64,000 nucleotides of DNA from Enterococcus dongliensis (GTDB lineage: Bacteria > Bacillota > Bacilli > Lactobacillales > Enterococcaceae), in the NCBI RefSeq assembly GCF_005405225.1, contig NZ_BJDQ01000006.1, positions 55,839 through 119,838 of the forward strand. The letters run 5' to 3'. The notes under the pieces were generated by a model that ran no database searches, had not been told where the DNA came from, and was given only the letters and a program-made list of their open reading frames with translations. How positions within the stretch are numbered: the stretch's first letter is position 1; each line of letters opens with the position of its first letter. This document shows, one piece after another, positions 9,501 through 17,781 of the stretch. Both the position numbers and the translations under genes were made by a program.

Positions 9501-10176
9501 CAGCGGCAGTCAATTCCTTTTTAAGCGTCAAAAACTCCTTAGCTGCTTTACTTTGCGCAGCTAAAGGAGTCAGCTGATCCTCTAATTCATAAACAATGTC
9601 TTGAACCCGACTTAGATTATCTTCTGTCTCAAAAAGTTTCTGCTCTGCTTTGCGCTTACGTTGTTTGTATTTTAAAACACCAGCCGCTTCTTCAAAGATT
9701 CCTCGACGATCTTCTGGTTTACTGGCAAAAATTGCTTCTACTTTTCCTTGGGAGATAATCGAAAAAGACTCTTTTCCCAAGCCAGAATCCATAAATAAGT
9801 CTTGGATATCTTTTAAACGGCAAGCTTTTTTGTTAATAAAAAAGTCACTTTCACCAGATCGACGATAGCGTCGTGTAACGCTCACTTCACTAAAAGCTAG
9901 TGGCAAATAATGGTCGGTATTATCCAACACCACCGTTACTTCTGCAATGTTCAATGGTTTTCGTGATTCAGAACCAGCAAAAATAATATCTGGCATCTTT
10001 CCTCCACGTAAGCTTTTGGCCGACTGCTCTCCTAAAACCCAGCGGATCGCTTCTGTGATATTACTTTTTCCGCTGCCGTTTGGTCCAATCACCGCTGTCA
10101 CACCTTGCTCGAACTCGATTTTCGTCCGTTCAGCAAAAGACTTGAAGCCTGCAATCTCAATTCTCTTTAAGTACAA
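6583..10176 (-). CDS. smc: Chromosome segregation ATPase SMC
   Basis: 1197 aa structural maintenance of chromosomes protein. The Walker A GPNGSGKSN is at residues 31-39 in the N-terminal head. Two long Gln/Glu-rich coiled coils flank a hinge containing GGSMTGGA (around residue 660). The C-terminal head carries the ABC signature LSGGERALTA and Walker B FCVLDEVEAALD. With ScpA and ScpB (not in this window) it organises and separates the chromosome near the origin. Full length for the family, with no interruption. It lies between rnc and a HAD phosphatase, the standard firmicute order. Confidence 0.97.
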   Translation of the reverse strand: MYLKRIEIAGFKSFAERTKIEFEQGVTAVIGPNGSGKSNITEAIRWVLGEQSAKSLRGGKMPDIIFAGSESRKPLNIAEVTVVLDNTDHYLPLAFSEVSVTRRYRRSGESDFFINKKACRLKDIQDLFMDSGLGKESFSIISQGKVEAIFASKPEDRRGIFEEAAGVLKYKQRKRKAEQKLFETEDNLSRVQDIVYELEDQLTPLAAQSKAAKEFLTLKKELTAADVSLTVAKIKQTRTNWQTAKSDFDELAKRAEEKGRFIQQTERQLGELREKRSKLDEQVETGQQQLLYLAEALKQAEGQKELLKERSKNTQKSSAEYQTTLAEQRKKKTAVQLDLQDIQAQQLSKQTEKIELEEKIQQLTAQAKKYQKSPKELVEDLRGTYVELMQESASVSNELKYLERQYTQETTKNQRSVIRYEALGEQLAQLNSQQQAAKAKTQALESQLKKEQEMYHRLVEEKAITQQRLQKDQQQMYDLMSQVQQARARQKSLQEIQENYSGFYQGVRSVLQHKDQLNGIIGAVAELIEVPKEYTLAIETALGAAAQHIIVESEKDAQKGITFLKQQRSGRGTFLPLTTIKSRSLGTHQYEVIKDVPGFVGIASELVSFSEKIALVMQNLLGAIVIAQDLTSANQLARQLRYQVRVVSLEGDVMNAGGSMTGGATKQGNRGNLFNQSHELAEWTKRSQEINQALQIKEQEVRTLQTKVAEQTESIEGLRTKGEQTRLAYQEAQSTEERVHTELTHLQKEQAVFSYEVKELESFLTDYHTQKEALEIQQTDLHVQQEKINQEIQQLNEKSDQLEEKRTSINTQLGRLQADYAVLDERLLYLERQAMSFKGQINELTSQITSLENQLLALSSDSTGHEETEESLKQRLTELSSGREQLQAQLTLWKETRQQEQQQIDQADYALTQANREQKQLLARQSQADVQKNRYELKLDNALTYLQEEYSLTFEGAEARADLEIEQDSAEVEVNRLKQAIEKLGPVNLNAIEQYKQVSERYEFLTTQRDDLLSAKEQLFETMGEMDDEVKTRFYKTFQAIRDQFNVVFPNMFGGGRAELVLTDPDDLLNTGIEIEAQPPGKKLQSLSLLSGGERALTAIALLFSIIQVRPVPFCVLDEVEAALDEANVTRFGRYLSSFQNDTQFIVVTHRKGTMEAADVLYGVAMQESGVSKMISVRLEEVKEDGKFQVKKGDSLE

Positions 10177-10320
10177 AATGTTCCTCCTAAAATTTCATAA
10201 AAAGGCGTCACGAATCGCCACGCTTTGCTGACAGCTAGTCCATTCAAAGCAGAGCCATTCGTTTCGCCAGGCAGATAAAGAATTTCTTCTTATACTTCAT
10301 TTCCTTCTATCTAGGAAAGA

Positions 10321-11016
10321 CTACTTTGCAGCAATTTTTGTCAGAGCTTTTTCTGCAGCATCTTGTTCGGCTAATTTCTTAGATTTCCCTTGACCTGAAC
10401 CAATCACTTGATTGTCCGCCGATACTTCGATCGTGAAGATCCGATCGTGAGCCGGTCCTTCTTCATTCACTAAACGATAATCAATCGACACATCGCCGCC
10501 TTTTTGCAAGACTTCTTGCAGCCGAGTCTTATGGTCCATTTCTCGCGTAAAGACACCGGCTTCGATTTTAGGAAAAACAACGGTTTGAATGAAGTGTAAT
10601 GCCGTATCATAGCCTTGATCCAAATACAACGCGCCTAAAAAAGCTTCGAATAAATCACATAAAAGTGCTGCACGATCACGCCCACCGGAGTTTTCTTCGC
10701 CTTTTCCTAGTAGAATATAATGATCAAAATGACATTCTTTTGCAAATTTTGATAAACTTTCTTCCCGGACAATCGCTGAACGCAGACGCGTCAAACGGCC
10801 TTCCGGTAAGTTTGGGTAATGATGATACAAATAGTCCGATACTTGAATTTCTAAGACAGCGTCCCCTAAAAATTCTAACCGTTCATTATCCGAAATGTTC
10901 ATGTTACGGTGTTCATTCACGTATGACGAGTGGGTAAACGCCTGTTCCAATAAGTTGACATCGTGAAAAACAATGCCGTAATTTACTTTCAATTCATTGA
11001 CTAACTGTGTATCCAT
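10321..11016 (-). CDS. rnc: Ribonuclease III
   Basis: 231 aa double-stranded-RNA endonuclease that processes rRNA precursors and structured mRNAs. The RNase III signature NERLEFLGDAVLE is at residues 44-56, including the catalytic acidic residues. A second acidic cluster lies in DLFEAFLGALYLD. A double-stranded RNA-binding domain occupies about residues 158-229, ending with the GSGQGKSKKLAEQDAAEKAL helix. It is separated from smc by 144 bases that hold no gene. Several hairpins elsewhere in the window (for example before pnp) are plausible substrates, which is inference. Confidence 0.96.
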   Translation of the reverse strand: MDTQLVNELKVNYGIVFHDVNLLEQAFTHSSYVNEHRNMNISDNERLEFLGDAVLEIQVSDYLYHHYPNLPEGRLTRLRSAIVREESLSKFAKECHFDHYILLGKGEENSGGRDRAALLCDLFEAFLGALYLDQGYDTALHFIQTVVFPKIEAGVFTREMDHKTRLQEVLQKGGDVSIDYRLVNEEGPAHDRIFTIEVSADNQVIGSGQGKSKKLAEQDAAEKALTKIAAK

Positions 11017-11053
11017 GGGCTCATTCCTTTTTTTGAGATTTCCATCACGCCTT

Positions 11054-11082
11054 ATTATACTGTTTTTTCCATAAATTTTAAA
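11054..11082 (-). promoter_or_regulatory. Candidate rnc promoter
   Basis: On the minus strand TATAAT lies at 11054-11059, with TTTAAA 17 bases upstream at 11077-11082, about 38 bases before the rnc ATG. The -10 is consensus and the -35 weak. Confidence 0.5.
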
Positions 11083-11194
11083 TCAGAAGTCGTGATAGTA
11101 AGAAATTTTCAAAGAATCGTTGGCTTTTTTTAGAAGAGATTATGAACTCTGATGTATCTTTAGACGAGAATTATTGAAATCCGCCGATATGAAA

Positions 11195-11227
11195 CAAAAA
11201 AGTACACCAGCTTTAGCTGGTGTACTT
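11195..11227 (-). terminator. Terminator after acpB
   Basis: An 11-bp perfect stem (AGTACACCAGC with its complement, loop TTTA) is followed on the minus strand by TTTTTT, a few bases past the acpB stop. It ends the plsX-acpB transcript. Confidence 0.85.
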
Positions 11228-11231
11228 TATG

Positions 11232-11483
11232 TTAAGCTTGGTTGTTTTTCATAATGTAATCAACTGCCGCTCCAACTGTTTCAATTTGTTCAGCATCTTC
11301 ATCAGAAATCTCTGTTCCGAATTCATCTTCTAATTCTAAAACAAATTCCATGATACTGATTGAATCTGCATTTAAGTCATCTTTGATACTCAATTCTAGT
11401 GTTACCTTATCTTTATCGATTTCAAAGTGATTTGAAATGATTTCAGCAACTTGGCTAAATACTTCTTCACGAGTCAACAACAT
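11232..11483 (-). CDS. acpB: Acyl carrier protein, auxiliary (AcpB-like)
   Basis: 83 aa acidic acyl carrier protein. The phosphopantetheine attachment Ser sits in NADSISIMEF, where most housekeeping ACPs have DSL, so the motif is slightly atypical. Established knowledge: Enterococcus faecalis carries an auxiliary ACP encoded next to plsX that is needed for repression of fatty-acid synthesis by exogenous fatty acids; the position here fits that gene. Start: ATG 11483 follows GGAGGTGA directly (only 3 bases after GGAGG), which is too close for normal initiation. The TTG codons immediately after it are better spaced, so the true start may be 3-6 bases downstream. A stop codon immediately precedes the ATG, so the gene cannot extend upstream. 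Confidence 0.85.
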   Translation of the reverse strand: MLLTREEVFSQVAEIISNHFEIDKDKVTLELSIKDDLNADSISIMEFVLELEDEFGTEISDEDAEQIETVGAAVDYIMKNNQA

Positions 11484-11537
11484 TCACCTCCACCTGATCA
11501 ACTAATATTCGTCTATGTCTTACCAGAAGGTCATCAC

Positions 11538-11586
11538 TCATTTTACTGGTGTTTGACCTCTTTGTCTACCTTTTTCAGTAAAATGA
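11538..11586 (-). other. Perfect 11-bp stem-loop between plsX and acpB
   Basis: TCATTTTACTG at 11538-11548 pairs perfectly with CAGTAAAATGA at 11576-11586 around a 27-nt loop, within the 111-base plsX-acpB gap. No U-run follows on the minus strand, so it does not look like a plain terminator. A processing or differential-expression element is possible (inference). Confidence 0.5.
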
Positions 11587-11594
11587 TCGGAGGC

Positions 11595-12596
11595 TTATTC
11601 GTCTTTGGGTGTCTCAAAAAACTGGACCAATTGCCCTACGACATTCGTATCCAACATCGTATGGATTTGATCAATCGTATTAGCAACTGCTTCCGGACCA
11701 GTTGATCCGTGGGTTTTGATCACAGGTGCTTTCAATCCAAATAATACTGCTCCTCCATGAGCAGAATAGTCCAATTTATCTTTCAAGCCATATAAAGTAT
11801 CTTTTAGCATCAATGCTCCAAATTTACCTTTGACGCCAGCTTCATTGATACTTCCTTTAATCAAATTCATCAGCCCCATCGCTGTTCCTTCGATTGTTTT
11901 CAATACTGCATTTCCAGTAAATCCATCTGTCACGACAACATCAGCAGCGCCGTTTAATAGTTCACGCGCTTCCACATTTCCGATAAAATTGATACTTTCT
12001 TCTGCTTGTAATAATTTGAAAGCTTCTTTAGTCAACTCGCTGCCCTTAGTTTCTTCCGTTCCATTATTCAACAAACCAACGCGGGGATTTTCTATCCCAC
12101 GAACATGTTTTGCATAAAATGAACCTAAGATCGCATATTGTTGAAGATGTTCTGCTTTATTTTCAGCATTAGCACCTAGATCCAACATATCAAATCCGCT
12201 ATCACCAGTTAAAACTGGCAACGTCGACATCAATCCTGGACGTTCGATTCCTTTGATTCGACCAACGACAAATAAGCCGGCTGCTAATAGCGCTCCTGTA
12301 TTACCAGCTGAAAAAACCGCATCAGCTTTGCCTTCTTTGACCGCTTGAGCGGCTAGAACCATCGACGCAGTTTTTTTACGACGGATCGCTTTGACAGGTT
12401 CATCCTCACTGTTGATTTTCTCATCTGTATGGATGATTTTAATATTTTCTTCGTTGGTAAGGTATTGGCGGATCGCCTCTTCTTTTCCGTACAATTGAAA
12501 CTCAATGTCTGGGTGATTTTTTTGGGCCAGCATTACACCTTCAACAATCGCTTTTGGGGCAAAATCTCCACCCATTGCGTCTACAGCAATTCTCAT
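11595..12596 (-). CDS. plsX: Phosphate acyltransferase PlsX
   Basis: Converts acyl-ACP and phosphate to acyl-phosphate, the acyl donor for PlsY in phosphatidic acid synthesis. It is a peripheral membrane enzyme. 333 aa, normal length, beginning [14 protein letters not shown], the typical PlsX N-terminus. Other family segments include [22 protein letters not shown] and [13 protein letters not shown]. It lies between recG and the ACP gene, so substrate carrier and enzyme are co-encoded. With fakA upstream, this window holds both entry points to acyl-phosphate: from ACP and from free fatty acid. Confidence 0.96.
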   Translation of the reverse strand: MRIAVDAMGGDFAPKAIVEGVMLAQKNHPDIEFQLYGKEEAIRQYLTNEENIKIIHTDEKINSEDEPVKAIRRKKTASMVLAAQAVKEGKADAVFSAGNTGALLAAGLFVVGRIKGIERPGLMSTLPVLTGDSGFDMLDLGANAENKAEHLQQYAILGSFYAKHVRGIENPRVGLLNNGTEETKGSELTKEAFKLLQAEESINFIGNVEARELLNGAADVVVTDGFTGNAVLKTIEGTAMGLMNLIKGSINEAGVKGKFGALMLKDTLYGLKDKLDYSAHGGAVLFGLKAPVIKTHGSTGPEAVANTIDQIHTMLDTNVVGQLVQFFETPKDE

Positions 12597-12682
12597 GAAA
12601 AAATTCTCTCCTTTTTCCTTTTCAATGAATTCACTCTATCTTTCAAAACTATTCATCGTTTAATTTTCTACAGTATAGCACA

Positions 12683-14716
12683 CTAATCAAAATATGTTTC
12701 ACCGCTTTTAGTTGGTTGCAACGCCTGAGCTAACAGGGCAAAAGCAGGTTGTTTCTGCCAATCATCCATCTGCCAAATCTGATCTGCTTCATCCCGTGCC
12801 ACTTCTAATACATTGGCATCGTTGACTAGATCAGCAATCAAAAATTGCGGCAATCCTGATTGCCGGAAACCAAATACTTCCCCTGGTCCACGCAGTTCCA
12901 AATCTTTTTCACTCAAGACAAATCCATTATTGGTCTCAGTCATGATTTTCATACGTTCTTTGCCTAATTCATTTTTAGGACTAGCAACTAAGATACAATA
13001 AGAAGCCGCTGAACCTCGTCCAACACGTCCACGTAATTGATGGAGCTGAGCCAAGCCAAAACGATCCGCGTCCATGATAAACATCACCGTTGCATTAGGA
13101 ACGTTGACACCGACTTCGATCACCGTGGTGGAAACAAGAATCTGACTTTGATTCTCTTTGAATTCTTCCATGATCAACTCTTTCTCAGTATTCTTCATTT
13201 TCCCATGCAAAAGACTGACTTGGTACGTTGGAGCATAGTATTCTTTTAAATGATTGTAGATTTCAGTCGCATTTTTTACATCTAAGGCTTCAGATTCTTC
13301 AATCAATGGACAGATTACATATAATTGATGACCCATCTGTAATTCTTGTTTGGCCCAATCTAGCGTATGTTCTAACTGTTTGGGTTTAATCCAACTAGTT
13401 TTGACTGGAATCCGACCAGCGGGCATTTGATCAATGATTGACACATCCATCTCGCCGTAAGCTGTAATTGCTAAAGTCCGCGGAATCGGGGTCGCTGTCA
13501 TGAATAAAACATCTGGATGAAGTCCTTTCTCACGCAAGACCCTTCGTTGGTTCACCCCGAAACGATGTTGCTCATCCGTAATGACCAGACCTAAATTGGC
13601 AAATTGAACCTCGTCTTGGATTAATGCATGGGTCCCGATTATTACATCGATCTCCCCATTTTTTAACCCGGTCAAAATTGCTCGTCGTTCTTTCATTTTC
13701 GTTGAACCCGTCAACAACGCAGTCGTTACTTCTAAAGGATCAAATAATTGATTCAAACTGGCTAAATGCTGTTGCGCCAAAATTTCTGTCGGCACCATCA
13801 GTGCTCCTTGAAACCCTGCCGTCATCGTAGCATATAAGGCGATTGCTGCCACCACTGTTTTTCCGCTTCCTACGTCTCCTTGTAACAAGCGCTGCATATG
13901 TTTTTTACTACGTAAGTCATAACAAATTTCATTGGTCACTCGTTTTTGCGCGTCTGTCAATTCAAAGGGCAGTTTTTGGGTGAATTGTTTTAAACGTGCT
14001 ACATCATAACGAATCGCCAGGCCATTTTTTTCACTGTGTTCTTTTTTCTTCAGCCCTTGCATTTGCATTTGAAACAGAAAAAATTCTTCAAAAACCACTC
14101 GTCGTTTAGCCTGCTGACTCTCGTGAGGATTTTTAGGGAAATGCATCGCTCGCATCGCTTGTTTTCGCGGCATCAACCGATATTTTTCTAATAAATACTC
14201 TGGCAAGTTTTCTGTCACCTGTTCGCCAAATTTATCAAATGCTCCTTTGATTAAATCAACCAATGTACTTTGGCGGATTGCTTTAGTCACATGGTAAATG
14301 GGGGCATATTCTTCCGTCTGTTTACCGCCTAAAATCTTCATCCCGGTCAATGCCTTGCGTTTTGCATCCCACTTTCCATAAACTGCTAATTCTTCTCCCA
14401 CTTCAATTTTATCTTTCAAGTAGGGTTGATTGAAAAAGGAAACCATAAAAACGGCATGATCTTGCATCATCCGGAATTGTAATCGACTTTTTTTATAGCC
14501 AAAACGGCTGATGACAGGTGCTGAGACGATCACACCTTTCAACGTGACTTTTTCTTGATCATTGATTTCTAATAGATTTTTTTCTTGAATATCTTCATAA
14601 CGAAACGGGTAATAACTCATCAGATCTTCAATCGTTACAATTCCCAATTCAGCCAATGTTTGTACTCGTTTGGGTCCGACACCGGAAAGAACAGATACAG
14701 ATTCTTGGATTGCCAT
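12683..14716 (-). CDS. recG: ATP-dependent DNA helicase RecG
   Basis: 677 aa branch-migration helicase that reverses stalled replication forks and processes Holliday junctions. The N-terminal wedge/OB region (residues about 1-200) includes GVGPKRVQTLAELGI. The helicase core has Walker A GDVGSGKTVV, DEQH box ITDEQHRFGV, TATPIPRTLA, and motif VI QLRGRVGRG. The start ATG 14716 is preceded by AAGGAGG. It sits between fakA and plsX, an arrangement common in Firmicutes (yloV-recG-plsX). Identification is certain. Confidence 0.97.
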   Translation of the reverse strand: MAIQESVSVLSGVGPKRVQTLAELGIVTIEDLMSYYPFRYEDIQEKNLLEINDQEKVTLKGVIVSAPVISRFGYKKSRLQFRMMQDHAVFMVSFFNQPYLKDKIEVGEELAVYGKWDAKRKALTGMKILGGKQTEEYAPIYHVTKAIRQSTLVDLIKGAFDKFGEQVTENLPEYLLEKYRLMPRKQAMRAMHFPKNPHESQQAKRRVVFEEFFLFQMQMQGLKKKEHSEKNGLAIRYDVARLKQFTQKLPFELTDAQKRVTNEICYDLRSKKHMQRLLQGDVGSGKTVVAAIALYATMTAGFQGALMVPTEILAQQHLASLNQLFDPLEVTTALLTGSTKMKERRAILTGLKNGEIDVIIGTHALIQDEVQFANLGLVITDEQHRFGVNQRRVLREKGLHPDVLFMTATPIPRTLAITAYGEMDVSIIDQMPAGRIPVKTSWIKPKQLEHTLDWAKQELQMGHQLYVICPLIEESEALDVKNATEIYNHLKEYYAPTYQVSLLHGKMKNTEKELIMEEFKENQSQILVSTTVIEVGVNVPNATVMFIMDADRFGLAQLHQLRGRVGRGSAASYCILVASPKNELGKERMKIMTETNNGFVLSEKDLELRGPGEVFGFRQSGLPQFLIADLVNDANVLEVARDEADQIWQMDDWQKQPAFALLAQALQPTKSGETYFD

Positions 14717-14780
14717 TGATTGCTAGCCTCCTTTTTAACATCAATTTAAGTATCAAAAAACTTATTCATAATGAACTGGC

Positions 14781-14809
14781 AAAAAAAGCCGGGAAAAGAT
14801 TCCCGACTT
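14781..14809 (-). terminator. Terminator after fakA
   Basis: On the minus strand AGTCGGGAA pairs with TTCCCGGCT (9 bp, one G-U), followed by TTTTTTT. It lies past the fakA stop and before recG, so recG probably depends on readthrough or its own promoter. Confidence 0.75.
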
Positions 14810-14822
14810 CGACTTTATAAGA

Positions 14823-16505
14823 CTATTCTGCTGAGAGCAAGTATGGATAGACTGGTTGATTTCCTTCGTGAATCTCAACTTCTAGGTCAGGATAGCTCGC
14901 CTCGATTGCTTCACTTAATTTTTCAGCTTCTGCTTGCGTGCCTTCTTCACCGACAATGATCGTAATAATCTCGATATCGTCGTTGATCATTTTTTTCAAA
15001 GTATCAAAGGTCGCTTGATATTTATCTGCCTCTGAAAGAACAATTTTTCCATCAATCATGCCTAAGTAATCACCTTCGTGGATCTCTACCCCGTCGATTG
15101 CTGTATCTCGGATTGCATTAGTGATTTGTCCACTAACGACTGATTCTAACATTTCAGTCATTGCTGTTTTGTTGTCTTCCAAGTTTTGATCACCATGGAA
15201 CGCCAACATCGCTGTCATTCCTTGAGAGACTGTTTTGCTTGGCACAACTGCGACAGGAATATCTGCAACTTCTGCTGCTTGATCGGCAGCCATAAAGATA
15301 TTTTTGTTATTCGGTAAAACGATCACTTGATCCGCATGTACTTCTTTGATTGCTTCTAAAATATCTTCTGTACTTGGATTCATCGTCTGACCTCCGCTGA
15401 TAACAAAATCAGCACCAAGGCTCTTGAACAATTCTTGCACGCCTTCACCAGCTGCGATTGCAATGACTGCTTGCGGTTTGCGTTGAACAGGTACTTGTTC
15501 TACTGCTGTCGCTTTTTCGTCATGTTCCAAGATTGTTTCATGTTGCAGACGCATATTATCGACTTTCACTTTGATCAATGCACCGAATTTTTGGCCATAG
15601 TTCATGACTTCGCCTGGATGTTCCGTGTGAACATGTACTTTAACGATTTCGTCGTCATTGACGACTAATAACGAATCACCGATACCATCTAAATAGTTTC
15701 GGAAAGTATCATAGTCGAATTGACTGTCCACCGTGGGACCTTCACCTAAACGGACCATAATCTCTGTACAATAACCAAATTTGATATCTTCTGTCGCTAA
15801 TTGGCCTTGGATACTGCGGTGATGTTCGGCATTGACCATTTCGTCCATTTCAGCTGGACTTGGTTCATAAGTATCATCTGCTTGGAATTCACCATTTAAT
15901 GCACTTAAAAAGCCTTCATAAATGAACAACAACCCTTGACCTCCACTATCGACCACGCCAACTTCTTTCAAAACTGGCAGCATGTCTGGTGTTTTATCCA
16001 ATGCTTTTTTCCCAAATTGAACAACTGCCGTCATCACTTCGATCACGTCATCTGTCTGTTTTGCTTTGCGCTCTCCAGCTTTTGCTGATTCACGTGCCAC
16101 AGTTAAAATTGTTCCTTCTACCGGTTTCATAACTGCTTTATAGGCAGTTTCTACTCCGTGAACGAACGCTTTTGCTAAATCTTCTGCGTTCAAAGTCTCG
16201 ACTTCTAAGATTGCTTTAGAAAAACCGCGGAACAATTGTGACAAGATAACGCCAGAGTTTCCTCGTGCACCCATCAGTAATCCTTTAGCTAAAACATTGG
16301 CTAATTCTCCGACTTTTTCTGAAGCAGAGTTGACAACAGCAGTCGCGCCGCTGGTCATGGATAAGTTCATATTCGTTCCAGTGTCACCATCTGGTACTGG
16401 AAATACATTTAATGAATTGACATATTCTGCATTGACTTGCAGACGTTTAGCGCCAGCCTCTACCATTTCTTGGAATTGACTCGCGCTGATTTCTGTTACC
16501 TTCAC
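14823..16505 (-). CDS. fakA: Fatty acid kinase ATP-binding subunit FakA (DAK2 domain)
   Basis: 560 aa, formerly YloV. The N-terminal DhaL/DAK2 domain carries the Mg-ATP site DGDTGTNM at residues 39-46. A middle domain follows, and the C-terminal DegV-like half ends in Glu-rich sequence. FakA binds ATP, and with a FakB carrier (not in this window) it phosphorylates exogenous fatty acids to acyl-phosphate, which PlsY or PlsX then uses. The gene follows yloU by 29 bases, the conserved pair, and lies upstream of recG-plsX-acpB. Function is known from staphylococcal homologues and inferred here. Confidence 0.93.
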   Translation of the reverse strand: MKVTEISASQFQEMVEAGAKRLQVNAEYVNSLNVFPVPDGDTGTNMNLSMTSGATAVVNSASEKVGELANVLAKGLLMGARGNSGVILSQLFRGFSKAILEVETLNAEDLAKAFVHGVETAYKAVMKPVEGTILTVARESAKAGERKAKQTDDVIEVMTAVVQFGKKALDKTPDMLPVLKEVGVVDSGGQGLLFIYEGFLSALNGEFQADDTYEPSPAEMDEMVNAEHHRSIQGQLATEDIKFGYCTEIMVRLGEGPTVDSQFDYDTFRNYLDGIGDSLLVVNDDEIVKVHVHTEHPGEVMNYGQKFGALIKVKVDNMRLQHETILEHDEKATAVEQVPVQRKPQAVIAIAAGEGVQELFKSLGADFVISGGQTMNPSTEDILEAIKEVHADQVIVLPNNKNIFMAADQAAEVADIPVAVVPSKTVSQGMTAMLAFHGDQNLEDNKTAMTEMLESVVSGQITNAIRDTAIDGVEIHEGDYLGMIDGKIVLSEADKYQATFDTLKKMINDDIEIITIIVGEEGTQAEAEKLSEAIEASYPDLEVEIHEGNQPVYPYLLSAE

Positions 16506-16534
16506 TTACTTAGTCCTCCTTAAGAACGCTGCCT

Positions 16535-16897
16535 TTAGTCAGGCAGAACACGCACACCTTGAACATAGACATTCACTGAGTTGGCTGTAACACCAAGCAT
16601 CGTTTCTAAATTGTATTTCACTTTTTCTTGAACATTGCGTGATACTTCTGAGATCTTCGTACCGTAGCTGATGATTGTGTAAACATCTACTGCAATCCCA
16701 TTTTCTTCTTGACGCACAACAACGCCACGTGAATAATTTTCTTTTCTTAAAATCTCTGTAATATTGTCTTTGATTTGATTTTTGCTAGCCATACCGACGA
16801 TACCAAACACGTCAGTAACTGCACCGCCGACAACCGTCGCGATGACGTCGTTTGAAATTTCGATCATACCAGCCTGTGTATTGATTTTCACAGCCAT
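16535..16897 (-). CDS. Asp23/Gls24-family protein (YloU)
   Basis: 120 aa from ATG 16897, which has AGGAGG 9 bases upstream. An upstream in-frame ATG (16933) would add 12 residues but lacks a site and lies very near the predicted transcript start. The DUF322/Asp23 pattern is clear: an N-terminal GMIEISNDVIATVVGGAV and a C-terminal NVYVQGVRV. Family members are small envelope-stress or membrane-associated proteins; this paralogue is always paired with fakA, so a supporting role in fatty-acid kinase function or envelope homeostasis is likely but unproven. Confidence 0.9.
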   Translation of the reverse strand: MAVKINTQAGMIEISNDVIATVVGGAVTDVFGIVGMASKNQIKDNITEILRKENYSRGVVVRQEENGIAVDVYTIISYGTKISEVSRNVQEKVKYNLETMLGVTANSVNVYVQGVRVLPD

Positions 16898-16943
16898 AGT
16901 TGTTAGCCTCCTTAAATAGGCGCATTCGCCCATTCTTTCTACT

Positions 16944-16971
16944 ATAATAGTTTATCATAGCCCTATGACAA
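16944..16971 (-). promoter_or_regulatory. Promoter of the yloU-fakA unit
   Basis: On the minus strand TTGTCA (16966-16971) and TATTAT (16944-16949) are spaced by 16 bases. The transcript would start about 40 bases before the yloU ATG at 16897. Confidence 0.6.
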
Positions 16972-17133
16972 ATAAAAGAAAGTTCCGTTGCGATTTGCTG
17001 ATAGGGCACTCCCTGCTTGCCGCAAATTCCCGCCAACTTCCCTGCATCAAAACTTTTATTAAAAATTTTTACGCTAACAGAATATAATTTACCCGCAAAT
17101 CCTTTGAATGTCAATCTTTCTAAAAAAATTCAC

Positions 17134-17162
17134 TTGCTAAACTTGTTAATCTATGCTAAATT
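17134..17162 (+). promoter_or_regulatory. rpmB promoter
   Basis: TTGCTA (17134-17139) and TAAATT (17157-17162) are separated by exactly 17 bases. A leader of about 50 bases leads to the AAGGAGGAAA site of rpmB. It is divergent from the yloU promoter; the about 160 bases between the two hold no gene. Confidence 0.6.
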
Positions 17163-17219
17163 ATTTTAGTATGAGCCAAAGAAGCGCTCCAATATCAAGG
17201 CAAAAGGAGGAAACATCAT

Positions 17220-17408
17220 ATGGCAAAAGTTTGCTATTTTACTGGTCGTAAAACAAGAAGTGCAAATAACCGTTCTCACGCTATGAACGCTACAAAACGT
17301 ACTGTAAAACCTAATTTACAAAAAGTTCGCGTTTTAGTGGACGGAAAACCTAAAAAAGTTTGGGTCTCAACTCGTGCTTTGAAATCTGGAAAAGTTGAGC
17401 GCGTTTAA
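17220..17408 (+). CDS. rpmB: 50S ribosomal protein L28
   Basis: 62 aa, full length, starting [11 protein letters not shown] with the typical [12 protein letters not shown] and [15 protein letters not shown] segments. It carries a single N-terminal Cys and lacks the four-Cys zinc ribbon found in some L28 forms, so it is the zinc-independent type. Monocistronic: own promoter, strong AAAGGAGG site and own terminator. It is divergent from yloU-fakA, the usual firmicute position. Confidence 0.97.
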   Translation: MAKVCYFTGRKTRSANNRSHAMNATKRTVKPNLQKVRVLVDGKPKKVWVSTRALKSGKVERV

Positions 17409-17426
17409 TATTATCCAATCAAGTCA

Positions 17427-17453
17427 AACCGTTCGATTACGAGCGGTTTTTTT
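17427..17453 (+). terminator. rpmB terminator
   Basis: ACCGTTCG pairs with CGAGCGGT (8 bp with one G-U) around a short loop, followed by TTTTTTT, about 20 bases after the rpmB stop. Confidence 0.85.
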
Positions 17454-17781
17454 GTGCACCCAAAACAACTACACATGCTGATCACGCTTCTTTTCAAACA
17501 ATTTTCTTATGAATATTTTTTGCTGAGAAATCAACTGATACATGTTAGCAATATAAAAAACAAGCTGGGAGATTCCCAGCTATTTTTTTGCTGTTTTATG
17601 CTAGTTTCCTGCCGATTATTTTATAAATAACACAAATAAACGTCATCACTTTTTTTGATTGCTGCTATACTCATTTTTGATTTTTAAATATTCGTTTGCG
17701 TTTCATAGCTCTTTCACAATATTTTATTCTTTCTATGGTAAAATTTGGATAGTCTGTTGAAAGAAGTTTGGTGATTTTTAT
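17454..17781. other. Gene-free stretch with a second hairpin terminator (17556-17590)
   Basis: Between rpmB and the yfhO-like gene no reading frame is supported. The stretch contains a second strong hairpin, AGCTGGGA-GAT-TCCCAGCT, flanked by an A-run on the left and T7 on the right, able to stop transcription on either strand. A weak AT-rich promoter for the next gene is likely near 17730-17750 (TGGTAAAAT), but no clear -35 stands out. Confidence 0.55.

Noticed and set aside
10199..10220. Terminator between rnc and smc (GGCG...CGCC followed by TTTTT)
   Set aside because: Only four firm base pairs; too weak to list as a feature.
16812..17114. A 100-residue minus-strand frame overlapping yloU
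   Set aside because: It covers the yloU promoter and start in another frame, lacks its own ribosome-binding site, and the product is low quality.
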